64,000 nucleotides of DNA from UBA5109 sp965661005 (lineage in GTDB: Bacteria > Pseudomonadota > Gammaproteobacteria > Pseudomonadales > Pseudohongiellaceae). Below, piece by piece: positions 44,839 to 53,813 of this stretch; position 1 is the stretch's first letter; every line of letters begins with the position of its first letter. Below the pieces are notes generated by a model. The model was not told the origin of the DNA, did no database searches, and was given only the letters and a program-made list of their open reading frames with translations. The position numbers were made by a program, and so were the translations under genes. Location of the stretch: assembly GCA_965661005.1 (NCBI GenBank), contig CBFICB010000004.1, positions 180,350 to 244,349 on the forward strand, in the 5' to 3' direction.

Positions 44839-46518
44839 ATGGCAAATAGCATGACAGAAACTTCCAGTAATTTTATTCATCAGATTATTCAGGAAGATCA
44901 AAAGAACAATAAGCATCACGGGAAAGTGCATACGCGTTTTCCGCCGGAACCTAATGGCTATCTTCATATTGGCCACGCTAAATCTATATGTCTGAATTTT
45001 ACGACAGCGCAAACTTTTTCAGGGTTGTGTAATTTGCGTTTTGACGATACTAATCCTGAAAAAGAAAACCTTGAGTATATTAATTCCATAAAAAGCAGCA
45101 TTCACTGGTTGGGTTTTGACTGGGAAGACCGTGAGTTTTATGCCTCTTCCTATTTTGATCGTCTATATGAATTGGCAATCAAGCTTATCGAAGATGGTAA
45201 GGCTTATGTTTGCAGCCTGACTCCGGAACAAGCCAGAGAGTATCGTGGGACTCTGACAAATCCTGGTAAAAACAGCCCGGACCGTGATCGCTCGCTTGAA
45301 GAAAACCTTGATTTATTTAATCGCATGAAAGCTGGTGAGTTTGGTGATGGGGAATACAGTCTGCGTGCAAAAATAGACATGGCGTCACCCAATATGAATA
45401 TGCGTGATCCAGTCTTATACCGTATTCGACACCAGCATCATCACCAAACAGGTGACAAGTGGTGTATCTACCCTATGTATGATTATACGCACTGTATCTC
45501 GGATGCTCTGGAAGGCATTACACATTCACTGTGTACTCTTGAATTTGAAGATCATCGCTCTTTATATGACTGGGTGCTGGATCAACTAGATTTGCCTGCT
45601 CATCCGCAACAAATAGAATTTGCAAAACTAAATATTAATTTCACCTTATTAGGTAAACGTAATTTAAAACAAATGGTGGATGAAGCTCTGGTCTCGGGCT
45701 GGGATGATCCTCGCATGCCGACATTGGAAGGAATGCGCCGCCGTGGCTATACCCCGGCATCTATTCGTAATTTTTGTGAAAATATCGGAGTGACTCGAAC
45801 CAATAGTGTGGTGGATGTCGCTATGCTTGAGCATGCTTTACGAGAGGATCTCGATCAGACGTCGCCTCGAGCCATGGCAGTGTTGCGACCCTTGAAAATT
45901 GTCATTGTAGATTACCCTGAAGATAAAGAAGAGATTCTAAACTTAAGCCGCCACCCCAAGGATGAAACGATGGGGCAAAGACAGATTCCATTTAAACGAC
46001 AGTTATATATCGATCAAAATGATTTTGAAGAGGTTCCACCGCCAGGATTTAAACGACTTATTACCGGTGGTGAAGTACGTTTGCGTGGCGCCTATGTCAT
46101 TAAGTGTGAAAAGGTGATCAAGGATGCTGAGGGTAATATTACTGAACTGCGCTGCACTCATGACCCAGCAACTTTGGGTGCTAAGCCGGAAGGGCGCAAA
46201 GTAAAAGGAGTTATTCACTGGGTGCCAGCGCAAGATGCAGTGCAAGCAGAAATTCGTTTATATGACCGTTTGTTTATTGATGAGAACCCAAATAGAGCTG
46301 AAATTGATTTTCGTGACTTTATTAATCCGGATTCATTGAGAGTTTTCCAAGGCTGCATGCTGGAACCTAGCTTGAAAGGTGTTGAAGCCGAACAGCGTTT
46401 TCAGTTTGAACGTGAAGGTTTTTTTGTAGCTGATAGAAAAGATTATCGATCGGATGCTCCGGTATTTAATCTGACTGTTGGTTTGCGAGATACCTGGGGC
46501 AAAGCCCAAAATAAATAA
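44839..46518 (+). CDS. glnS: Glutaminyl-tRNA synthetase
   Basis: A 559-residue class I synthetase. HIGH motif: FPPEPNGYLHIGHAKS. Family segments include WCIYPMYDYTHCISDALEGITHS and GWDDPRMPTLEGMRRRGYTPASIR. The second class I signature, MSKRK in E. coli, reads LLGKRN here, so the Ser preceding the Lys is Gly. The start at 44839 follows AGGGA by about 2-6 bases; an upstream GTG at 44812 and a downstream ATG at 44851 are alternatives. It is followed after 27 bases by cysS. Confidence 0.94.
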   Translation: MANSMTETSSNFIHQIIQEDQKNNKHHGKVHTRFPPEPNGYLHIGHAKSICLNFTTAQTFSGLCNLRFDDTNPEKENLEYINSIKSSIHWLGFDWEDREFYASSYFDRLYELAIKLIEDGKAYVCSLTPEQAREYRGTLTNPGKNSPDRDRSLEENLDLFNRMKAGEFGDGEYSLRAKIDMASPNMNMRDPVLYRIRHQHHHQTGDKWCIYPMYDYTHCISDALEGITHSLCTLEFEDHRSLYDWVLDQLDLPAHPQQIEFAKLNINFTLLGKRNLKQMVDEALVSGWDDPRMPTLEGMRRRGYTPASIRNFCENIGVTRTNSVVDVAMLEHALREDLDQTSPRAMAVLRPLKIVIVDYPEDKEEILNLSRHPKDETMGQRQIPFKRQLYIDQNDFEEVPPPGFKRLITGGEVRLRGAYVIKCEKVIKDAEGNITELRCTHDPATLGAKPEGRKVKGVIHWVPAQDAVQAEIRLYDRLFIDENPNRAEIDFRDFINPDSLRVFQGCMLEPSLKGVEAEQRFQFEREGFFVADRKDYRSDAPVFNLTVGLRDTWGKAQNK

Positions 46519-46545
46519 TCGGACCAGATAAACAGAATAAAAAAC

Positions 46546-47934
46546 GTGCTAAAAATTTATAATACCCTGACGCATAAAAAAGAAGAATTCCAGCCAATCG
46601 AGGCCGGCAAAATTCGCATGTATGTTTGTGGGTTAACGACCTATGATTATTCTCATATTGGTCATGCTCGAATGCTGGTCGCATTTGATGTCATTGTAAG
46701 ATACTTGCGTAATAGTGGTTATGAGGTCACTTATGTCAGAAATATCACTGACGTTGATGACAAAATTATCCAGCGGGCCAATGAGAATAAAGAAGCCTTC
46801 AGTGAACTGACAGAACGTTTTATTAACTTGATGCATGAAGATGAACGTGCCTTGAATATACAGGCCCCTGACCAGGAGCCCAGAGCAACGGCGCATATCT
46901 CTGAAATTATTGAAATTATCGAGCAGCTGATGCAAAAAGATTTTGCCTATGCAGCAGATAATGGCGATGTTTATTATGCTGTAAACAAGTTCAGGGATTA
47001 CGGCAAACTTTCTCGAAAAAATCCTGAAGAATTGCTGGCCGGTGCACGGATTCATATTGAAGAAAGTAAAAAGGACCCAAGAGATTTTACCTTGTGGAAA
47101 CAAGCTAAAGAGGGAGAGCCAGGTTGGGATTCACCCTGGGGTTATGGACGTCCCGGATGGCACATTGAATGTTCTGCTATGTCTTCATGCTGTCTTGGGG
47201 AGACCTTTGATATTCATGGTGGGGGCAGTGACTTGATGTTCCCGCACCATGAGAATGAAATAGCCCAGTCAGAAGCGGCTAGCGGTAAAAAATTTGTGAA
47301 TACCTGGATGCATAATGGCGCCGTGCGGGTAGATGATGAAAAAATGTCTAAATCCTTGGGCAATTTTTTTACGATCCGTGACGTCTTAAAAAAATATCCT
47401 GCAGAAGTTATCCGTTATTTTTTACTTTCCAGTCACTATCGCAGCGCGATTAATTACTCTGAAGAGAATTTACAAACTGCATACGGTGCCTTGGAGCGAT
47501 TTTATAATGCCTTAAAAGGCTATGATTCAGAGCAGGGGCTTGCCCCGACAGAAAGTGAATATGAAGCGCGATTTCATGCGGCGATGGATGATGACTTTAA
47601 TACGCCTGAAGCAATTGGTGTTTTATTTGAATTGGTCAGAGAAATAAATCGTTTGAGAGAAACGGATCTAGAATCGGTTCGGCAACTCACTGCCTTATTA
47701 AAAAAACTGGGTGGTATATTGGGGATACTTGAGATGACAGCAGAGGATTTTCTCCGTGAAGGAGGAGATGATATAGATGCTGAGCATGTTGAATCATTGA
47801 TTATCCAGCGTAAACAGGCAAGGGTAGATAAAGACTGGGCCTTGGCTGACCAGATTCGTGATGAGTTGACAGCACTTAATGTCGTGCTGGAAGACAAGGA
47901 TGGCGTGACAAGCTGGCGAGTGGAAAGGGGCTGA
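46546..47934 (+). CDS. cysS: Cysteinyl-tRNA synthetase
   Basis: A 462-residue class I synthetase. HIGH motif in YDYSHIGHARM, KMSKSLGNFFTI at about residue 266, and zinc ligands in MYVCGLT, IECSAMS and HHENEIAQSE. The start codon is GTG at 46546; protein alignment (MLKIYNTLT) supports it over later ATGs. It lies in a glnS-cysS pair and is followed by a long imperfect palindrome that may act as its terminator. Confidence 0.95.
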   Translation: MLKIYNTLTHKKEEFQPIEAGKIRMYVCGLTTYDYSHIGHARMLVAFDVIVRYLRNSGYEVTYVRNITDVDDKIIQRANENKEAFSELTERFINLMHEDERALNIQAPDQEPRATAHISEIIEIIEQLMQKDFAYAADNGDVYYAVNKFRDYGKLSRKNPEELLAGARIHIEESKKDPRDFTLWKQAKEGEPGWDSPWGYGRPGWHIECSAMSSCCLGETFDIHGGGSDLMFPHHENEIAQSEAASGKKFVNTWMHNGAVRVDDEKMSKSLGNFFTIRDVLKKYPAEVIRYFLLSSHYRSAINYSEENLQTAYGALERFYNALKGYDSEQGLAPTESEYEARFHAAMDDDFNTPEAIGVLFELVREINRLRETDLESVRQLTALLKKLGGILGILEMTAEDFLREGGDDIDAEHVESLIIQRKQARVDKDWALADQIRDELTALNVVLEDKDGVTSWRVERG

Positions 47935-47954
47935 AATTTTTAGCTAAATAAGGC

Positions 47955-48091
47955 ATTGTTTTATAAGCCTTTCAATCTTTGCTTTGGTTTTATTCGGCGC
48001 TGAGGAACTCGTCATTTCGCGTTCCAGTCAGTCCTCGCTTTAATCCGAATAAAATCAACGCAAAAAACATATCAGCAGGCTTAAAAACAAT
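47955..48091. repeat. Long imperfect palindrome downstream of cysS
   Basis: Outer arms ATTGTTTTATAAGCCT (47955-47970) and AGGCTTAAAAACAAT (48077-48091) pair apart from one extra base. Middle arms TTGGTTTTATTCGG (47984-47997) and CCGAATAAAATCAA (48045-48058) pair over 14 bases with one G-T. The apex carries GGAAC/GTTCC. The whole 137 bases could fold into one cruciform or RNA hairpin. It could be a terminator, a REP/MITE-like element or both. The interval 47935-48360 has no gene; apart from this element I see only a small alternating repeat at 48196-48244. Confidence 0.75.
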
Positions 48092-48360
48092 ATCCTTTTT
48101 TTCTAGTATTTTCGAGGGCGTTTAATTACTTGCTAATATAACTACCTTTGAATCTAAAGGGCTTTAAATTTTTACCTAAAATTGAGAGAGTCAGACTGGT
48201 TGTAGCTGAGAAGTGGGGTGAACCAGCTATAGTTAAACTGGTTCAAAGGACGTGATTTTCAAGGCACTACTACTTCTTTAATTGCATAGATATATTGACG
48301 TATTCATGCCGCATGAGTATCATGCCGCCTCTTCGCAAGAAGTCGTTTTTGAAGAATGTT

Positions 48361-48437
48361 CGGGGTATAGCGCAGTCTGGTAGCGCGCCTGCTTTGGGAG
48401 CAGGATGTCGGGAGTTCGAATCTCTCTACCCCGACCA
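48361..48437 (+). tRNA. tRNA-Pro (anticodon TGG)
   Basis: Acceptor CGGGGTA/TACCCCG, anticodon loop TTTGGGA, T-loop TTCGAAT, and CCA encoded at 48435-48437. First of a Pro-Arg-His tRNA cluster. Confidence 0.96.
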
Positions 48438-48470
48438 ATTTCAACCTGCTATATTGTGAACCCGTTTTAA

Positions 48471-48547
48471 GCGCCCGTAGCTCATCTGGATAGAGCATCG
48501 GCCTTCTAAGCCGAGGGTAGCAGGTTCGAATCCTGCCGGGCGTGCCA
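48471..48547 (+). tRNA. tRNA-Arg (anticodon TCT)
   Basis: Acceptor GCGCCCG pairs with the CGGGCGT 3' strand apart from one G-T. Anticodon loop CTTCTAA, T-loop TTCGAAT, CCA encoded at 48545-48547. Confidence 0.95.
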
Positions 48548-48597
48548 GTTTTGCTCGAGGTATGGTTCGAATAGCAAAACTTAAGAATTTTCTTAAT

Positions 48598-48674
48598 GGT
48601 GGCCGTAGCTCAGTTGGTAGAGCCCAGGATTGTGATTCCTGTTGTCGCGGGTTCAATCCCCGTCGGCCACCCCA
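48598..48674 (+). tRNA. tRNA-His (anticodon GTG)
   Basis: Acceptor GTGGCCG/CGGCCAC with the extra 5' G(-1) at 48598 facing discriminator C, anticodon loop TTGTGAT, CCA at 48672-48674. The integrase remnant starts 198 bases downstream, so this gene is the likely former integration target. Confidence 0.96.
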
Positions 48675-48765
48675 TTTCAATATTTCATAATATTCCAAAC
48701 AGTCCATAAGTCTCTATACTTATTGCTTTTTACCCCGTCTCTGTGTCCATTGTGGTTCTAAGAGA

Positions 48766-48842
48766 TACCCCCATATTCTTAAAATTTAGGGGTACTTTTG
48801 GGGGTACTTTTCACTATTGCTGTATTAGGTACCCCCAAATTA
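48766..48842. repeat. Cluster of GGGGTAC repeats upstream of the integrase (possible arm-type sites)
   Basis: Four related motifs: TACCCCCA (48766-48773, minus), AGGGGTACTTTT (48788-48799), GGGGGTACTTTT (48800-48811, a direct tandem copy) and GGTACCCCCAAAT (48828-48840, minus). Repeated short sites between a tRNA 3' end and an integrase gene are the usual position of integrase arm-binding sites and the integrase promoter. Function is inferred from position. Confidence 0.5.
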
Positions 48843-48872
48843 GGCTAATATGCTTAAAAAAGGGGCTATATT

Positions 48873-49622
48873 ATGCTTACAGATGCCAAAATAAAGAACG
48901 CTGAAATACGCGATAAACCATACAAAATAGGCGATAGCGGTGGACTGCATCTTCTTGTGAAGCCTAATGGTAGAAAATATTGGCGGCTTAAATATCGCCA
49001 TGCTGGCAAAGAGAAGCTACTAGCCCTCGGGGTCTATGGTGATTCTGGTGCGGGGGTGTCGCTAAAAAATGCTAGAAAGAAACGTGACGAGGCTAAAGAA
49101 CAATTATCAAAAGGCATTGATCCTTCATTAGCAAAGCAACAACTCAAAGCACAATTTTATGATAATCAAGAAAACAGTTTTACCGTAATTGCCAATGAGT
49201 GGCATATCAAAAAGTCACAATCACTTGCAGCAACAACAGTCAATCGCCAACGTGATTTACTCGATAATGATATTTTGCCCTACCTTGGTAGGCGACCGAT
49301 TAAGCAATTAGAAACCTTTGAGCTAGTAGGCTGTTTAAACCGTATTGTGGATAGAGGCGCTTTAACAACAGCTCATAAAGCTAGACAAGCTATTAACCAA
49401 ATTTGTAAATATGCCAAGCAAACAGGACGTATTAAATTTAATCCAGCAAATGATATGGAAGGTTCTATTCCCAAAAGGGTTTTAATGTCTGCTTTCGGCC
49501 AAAAGCGGACATTAAATTTTAAGCAATTCTGTCCGATAATCATCACATCACTGTCAAATATGATTGAATTATTAATTTTCGGACGTAAACTTGTAAGCAA
49601 TATATTCTACCCCAGCATTTGA
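48873..49622 (+). pseudogene. P4-type tyrosine integrase, 3' truncated
   Basis: The first about 200 codons match P4-family integrases: an N-terminal DUF4102 domain (MLTDAKIKNAEIRDKPYKI, GGLHLLVKPNGRKYWRLKYR, GKEKLLALGVYG) and the start of the core-binding domain (TVNRQRDLLDNDILPYLGRRPI). The sequence leaves the family at about 49478, exactly where a palindromic repeat begins, and the rest of the frame (MSAFGQKRTLNFKQF onwards) is read-through. The catalytic R-H-R-Y domain is absent, so it cannot recombine DNA. It sits behind tRNA-His, a favoured target of this family. It marks the boundary between core and accessory DNA. Confidence 0.85.
49481..49516. repeat. Dispersed palindromic repeat, copy 1
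   Basis: Arms TTTAATGTCTGCTTT (49481-49495) and AAAGCGGACATTAAA (49502-49516) pair over 15 bases with one G-T around a CGGCCA loop. The integrase homology ends at its left edge. The shared core GTCyGCTT/AAGCGGAC links it to copies 2 and 3. Confidence 0.8.
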
Positions 49623-49640
49623 GTTGTTTAGGAGATGATA

Positions 49641-51848
49641 ATGACTAATCCACGCAAGATTTGGCTTCTATTACCTTTTTTAATAATCGGTATCTTTGTT
49701 GTGGTTTTTTTTACGCAGTCGGCGGATAGTCAATCGGATTCGATTTTGATTGACTCCGATGACATTGGTGGAGTGGTCACTGGGTCTGCTGGTCCTGAGG
49801 CCGGTGTATGGGTCATTGCCGAAACTGATGATTTGGCAACCAAGTTCCGCAAAATCGTAGTAACAGACGATCTCGGCCGCTTTGTCCTTCCTGACTTACC
49901 AGATGCTAATTATCAAGTATGGGTAAGAGGATATGGCTTGGTTGATTCTCCTGCTATCACCGCAGCACCAGGAGAACTTCTCAACCTAGCGGCAGTAGTC
50001 GCTCCGAACCCACAGAAAGCAGCTGAAATTTACCCAGCAAATTACTGGTATTCACTTGTTGAAGTGCCTCCAGAAAGTTCATTTCCTGGCACCGGTGAAG
50101 ATGGAAACGGCATTGCTCCGACAATGCGAACCCAGACTGACTGGATCTACCAGATGAAGGCAACCTGTAACTTGTGTCACCAGATAGGTACAAAAGCGAC
50201 CCGCGAAATCCCTGAATCACTCGGGACTTTTGCTTCTTCACATGACGCTTGGATGCGACGTGTCCAGTCAGGCCAAAACGGAGCATCCATGGTGCGAGGA
50301 ATGGCCGCGTTTGGGTCACAGGGTTACGCCATGTTTGCAGATTGGACAGACAGAATCAGTGCTGGCGAGCTTCCTCCAGAACCACCGAGGCCGGAAGGAC
50401 TTGAGCGCAACCTTGTCTTAACTCTTTGGGAATGGGGTGAAGAGACAGCTTTTATCCATGACGAGATCACAACCGACAAGCGAGATCCAACTGTTAATGC
50501 CAATGGTCCATTCTACGCAACTGATTTCCACAACGACTCTCTGCTAATTCTGGATCCGCAAACCAACATTGCGTCACAAGTGCCCGTATCAGTCAGAGAG
50601 CCATTCGAGCCTAGGGACAATAATTTATTGACCTACAGCAATTTCGCCGCATCGCCTTATTGGGGCACGGAACAGCTATGGAACAACACTGCACACCCGC
50701 ATAACCCTATGATGGATCAAGATGGTAAGGTTTGGATGACAGCAGCTGTGCATGAAGGTCCAAACCCTGAATTTTGTGGTGAAGATTCTGATAACCCTTC
50801 AGCAAACCTGTACCCATTAGATGGACTCTCCTTTATGCACACACAGGTATATGACCCAGATACTGGTGAATTCGAGTTAATCGACACCTGTTTTAGCACT
50901 CACCACCTTCAGTTTGGAAATGACGAGGACAATACACTCTACTTCAGTACTGGTGGCGAGCTTATTGGTTGGCTAAATACGCGAGTATTCAATGAAACTA
51001 AAGATGCCGCCCTCGCCCAAGGTTGGTGTGCCCTCATTATTGATCATAACGGTGATGGTGTTATTGGTGATTATACTGAACCTGATGAAGCCTTAAATGC
51101 AGAGCTTGATTGGCGAATTAATCCTGGCTCCTATGGTCTCAGTGTTAATCCTGTCGATAACTCAATATGGTTTGCGGCACCAGGAGTTGGCACTAATCGT
51201 CCTGCTGAAGATGGCATTCCAGGGCGTATTTTGCGGCTAGATCTTGGTGATAATCCACCACTAAGTTGTCGAACTGAAGTCTACGAACCACCTTTCGGTG
51301 AAAACTCTACCCTTAATGCATTTACACCCCGCGGTGTTGACGTTGATAGAAACGGAATTGTCTGGACCGCCCTTGCAGGTAGTGGTCACTTGGCCAGCTT
51401 CGACCGCAGTAAGTGTGGAGTATTATCAGGGCCTACAGCTACTGGCCAACATTGTGTGGAAGGGTGGACTTTGTATCAGACGCCTGGCCCTGGCTTTAAG
51501 GGAGCACCAGAAAACACGAGTGCTGACTTTCAATATTACAACTGGGTCGATCAATTCGACACCTTGGGCTTAGGTGAGAATGTGCCCATTGCGAACGGAT
51601 CAGGCTCAGACTCTTTACTGGTGATGCCGCCTGATACAGGCGAATGGCTGACACTTCGTGTGCCGTATCCGCTTGGTTTCTATTCACGCGGTATGGATGG
51701 TCGTATTGATGACCCTGATGCGGGATGGAAAGGTCGTGGTGTCTATGCTGATTATGGTCAAAATGCTGTATGGCATACCGAAGGCGGAAAAGGAACACGA
51801 AGCTCGATGGTGAAATTTCAGATGCGACCTGACCCTTTAGCTAAATAA
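49641..51848 (+). CDS. Secreted CxxCH protein with carboxypeptidase-regulatory-like domain and beta-propeller
   Basis: A 735-residue exported protein. An N-terminal hydrophobic signal or anchor (about residues 7-27) is followed by a beta-sandwich of the carboxypeptidase-regulatory type (about 40-120: GGVVTGSAGPEAGVWVIAET, GRFVLPDLPDANYQVWVRGYG). A haem-c motif, CNLCH, lies at about residues 176-180. From about 300 to the end are repeated strands such as GPFYATDFHNDSLLILD, MMDQDGKVWMTAAV and DVDRNGIVWTALAGSG, like streptogramin-lyase/NHL propellers. An EF-hand-like DHNGDGVIGDYTE is also present. The ATG at 49641 has GGAG 6-9 bases upstream. Role unknown; a periplasmic redox or lyase function is possible. 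Confidence 0.75.
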   Translation: MTNPRKIWLLLPFLIIGIFVVVFFTQSADSQSDSILIDSDDIGGVVTGSAGPEAGVWVIAETDDLATKFRKIVVTDDLGRFVLPDLPDANYQVWVRGYGLVDSPAITAAPGELLNLAAVVAPNPQKAAEIYPANYWYSLVEVPPESSFPGTGEDGNGIAPTMRTQTDWIYQMKATCNLCHQIGTKATREIPESLGTFASSHDAWMRRVQSGQNGASMVRGMAAFGSQGYAMFADWTDRISAGELPPEPPRPEGLERNLVLTLWEWGEETAFIHDEITTDKRDPTVNANGPFYATDFHNDSLLILDPQTNIASQVPVSVREPFEPRDNNLLTYSNFAASPYWGTEQLWNNTAHPHNPMMDQDGKVWMTAAVHEGPNPEFCGEDSDNPSANLYPLDGLSFMHTQVYDPDTGEFELIDTCFSTHHLQFGNDEDNTLYFSTGGELIGWLNTRVFNETKDAALAQGWCALIIDHNGDGVIGDYTEPDEALNAELDWRINPGSYGLSVNPVDNSIWFAAPGVGTNRPAEDGIPGRILRLDLGDNPPLSCRTEVYEPPFGENSTLNAFTPRGVDVDRNGIVWTALAGSGHLASFDRSKCGVLSGPTATGQHCVEGWTLYQTPGPGFKGAPENTSADFQYYNWVDQFDTLGLGENVPIANGSGSDSLLVMPPDTGEWLTLRVPYPLGFYSRGMDGRIDDPDAGWKGRGVYADYGQNAVWHTEGGKGTRSSMVKFQMRPDPLAK

Positions 51849-51948
51849 AAGTCTTAAGTTTAATAATAGATAGTACTATGGCAACCGTGCCCGGTTTACC
51901 CTGGGCCAGCATCCAAAATATCTCTCAATTACAGACTTTCATAGCTAA

Positions 51949-52791
51949 CTAGATATCACAAGGACGTGGATCCCATGCGCCAAGATCATTTTCACGTCTA
52001 AAATGAGAACTAGTGATGAAATCAGCATTCAAGTAAACCGGATCATGCACTATTACTGTAACTACCATCCATTCACTACCATCTGGCCCTTTAAAGACAT
52101 CAAATAATTCAGTAACTGTAGCGCTATCACTTACCGGCGCACCGTTAGTCCGCAACCAAGCTGCTGATAAATGATTGGTTTCAACTTTAAGTGAACCATA
52201 TTGCAGACCATCTACTCTAGGGTTAACAAGACCAAAAAAACCTCGCTCTATAGGCTCATCTAATTCCCAAGATGCCATTGAATAACCTTGTAGGGAAAGA
52301 AGTGTATTTTCTGGTGCTGGTTCATTAAAAATAAAATGCCGAGTCTGCTGACCAAAATCAGTTTCTAAGCGGATAACAGAATCAGATTCCCAATCAATGC
52401 GAACACGCAGAGGCTGGCGCATAATGCCGGCAGCACCATAGGCTAAACAGGAATTTGCCATTGACTCATCCCAGGCTTCCCCTGCCTCAGAAGCACGATC
52501 GTTATAAGGGATGCTGGCAAAGTCACCTTTTTCAGGCACTCTCATACGCCATAACCAGTCTTCATTCACAATAGAAACCCACTGTCCTTCAAGACTTTGA
52601 CCGGCTAAATTTACAGGTGCTGACTCTCTTGGCGAACCAATAGATCCATTATCAGGTGCGCTACTATTTGCATTACCAAAAAAATTATCATCAAGCGCTT
52701 CTTCATCTGTTGCTGTTTGAGCAAACAAAGTTGTAGCTAATATTGTAGCGGCCGTACAGGTCATAAATTTGCTAATTGTATTTATACTCAT
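51949..52791 (-). CDS. Secreted protein of unknown function, island paralogue A
   Basis: A 280-residue protein with a signal peptide (MSINTISKFMTCTAATILATTLFAQT). Its C-terminal half shares the pattern SLKVETNHLSAAWLRTNGAP, then SDSATVTELF, with the proteins at 53814-54668 and 62397-63476, so the three appear to be distant paralogues, likely beta-rich periplasmic domains. No catalytic motif is recognised. The ATG at 52791 is chosen because AGGAG lies 7 bases upstream; a TTG at 52809 would overlap the preceding gene. Third gene of an apparent three-gene minus-strand operon, 10 bases after the metallo-beta-lactamase-fold gene. Confidence 0.65.
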   Translation of the reverse strand: MSINTISKFMTCTAATILATTLFAQTATDEEALDDNFFGNANSSAPDNGSIGSPRESAPVNLAGQSLEGQWVSIVNEDWLWRMRVPEKGDFASIPYNDRASEAGEAWDESMANSCLAYGAAGIMRQPLRVRIDWESDSVIRLETDFGQQTRHFIFNEPAPENTLLSLQGYSMASWELDEPIERGFFGLVNPRVDGLQYGSLKVETNHLSAAWLRTNGAPVSDSATVTELFDVFKGPDGSEWMVVTVIVHDPVYLNADFITSSHFRRENDLGAWDPRPCDI

Positions 52792-52801
52792 CACTTTTCT
52801 C

Positions 52802-53791
52802 CTACTCACTCAAACCGTTATAAATAGCTGTAATAAAAGCTACAGATGAATTGCCAGTGCCGTAACGGCCGTCATAATCTCGTGAAGGTCTAATTTCTAA
52901 TATTTCATCCAGCCCCATACCTTGATCTATCAGATACTGAACTCGATCTCGAATAATGGTGATCATGTCACGATATTCGACAACATCTGCCTCATCAGCA
53001 ATACGACCGTGACCAGAGATAATCATGGTGCCGCCTTCCTGATTTTGAACAGGAACGGCAATTCTGATAATTGCATTTAGAGCATCAATAATTCCATTAA
53101 TGTGTCCAAAGTTAGATTCATCGATGTAGGGATACCCCAGTGTAGAATAAACATCGCCAGCACTGATAACGTCAGACTTTCGGAAATAAATCACCACATC
53201 GCCATTGGTATGAGCGCGACCATTATAAAAAAGTAAAACCGCTTCTTTATTGAACACAAAGTCATATTGATCACCTATAAACACTTCAGTTGGCCACAAT
53301 TCAAAGGGCACTTCTGGATCACTTGCCGCCATAGCCAGCATTGCATTCTCATGTGCAATAATCTCAGCGCCAGTACCAAACTGTTCTTCAGCATCCCTAG
53401 ACCCAGATCCAATAGAAAGAGAACGCCCTGCTTCTTTAACAATCTGATTGCCGCCAAAATGATCACTGTGGCCGTGCGTATTAAGCACATAACGAATGAC
53501 CTTGCCCGGCGCTAAGCGTTTAATCTCATCGACTATCTTAGGCGCTGTCTCAGCAAATTGAGTATCAACAACCAAGACCCCATCATCACCAATCTGAACA
53601 GTGACATTTCCACCCGCGCCCTGCAAAAGCCATACATTACCCTGCACATGATAGGATTTTACCTCCACATCAGAGAGGTCAGCCTGCGCGAATACAGGGC
53701 TGATAAAAACCACGGACAATAAGCAGCTTTTGATAAATTTTAGATAAAACTCTGAAACGGAAATCCAGTTCATTGTAAATTTATTAATCAT
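52802..53791 (-). CDS. Secreted metallo-beta-lactamase-fold hydrolase
   Basis: A 329-residue exported enzyme with a signal peptide ending near SPVFAQA. The metal site is complete: THGHSDH (H106, H108, D110, H111), the His of NGRAHTNGD, the Asp of SAGDVY and the His of SGHGR. Family members include quinoprotein relay-system-associated hydrolases, alkylsulfatase-like and glyoxalase-like enzymes; it need not act on beta-lactams. The start has AGGAG 7 bases upstream. It lies between two related secreted proteins in one operon, so it probably acts in the periplasm on the same unknown substrate. Confidence 0.85.
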   Translation of the reverse strand: MINKFTMNWISVSEFYLKFIKSCLLSVVFISPVFAQADLSDVEVKSYHVQGNVWLLQGAGGNVTVQIGDDGVLVVDTQFAETAPKIVDEIKRLAPGKVIRYVLNTHGHSDHFGGNQIVKEAGRSLSIGSGSRDAEEQFGTGAEIIAHENAMLAMAASDPEVPFELWPTEVFIGDQYDFVFNKEAVLLFYNGRAHTNGDVVIYFRKSDVISAGDVYSTLGYPYIDESNFGHINGIIDALNAIIRIAVPVQNQEGGTMIISGHGRIADEADVVEYRDMITIIRDRVQYLIDQGMGLDEILEIRPSRDYDGRYGTGNSSVAFITAIYNGLSE

Positions 53792-53813
53792 TTTTTAATC
53801 TCCTAGAACCAAA

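Noticed and set aside
48304..48707. Two minus-strand ORFs over the Pro-Arg-His tRNA cluster
   Set aside because: They translate the antisense of tRNA genes, producing the well-known artefact peptide (GVERFELPTSCSQS type).
49373..49600. 75-residue minus-strand ORF at the integrase end
   Set aside because: It reads through the palindromic repeat and is antisense to the integrase; FGPKADI-type peptides come from such repeats.
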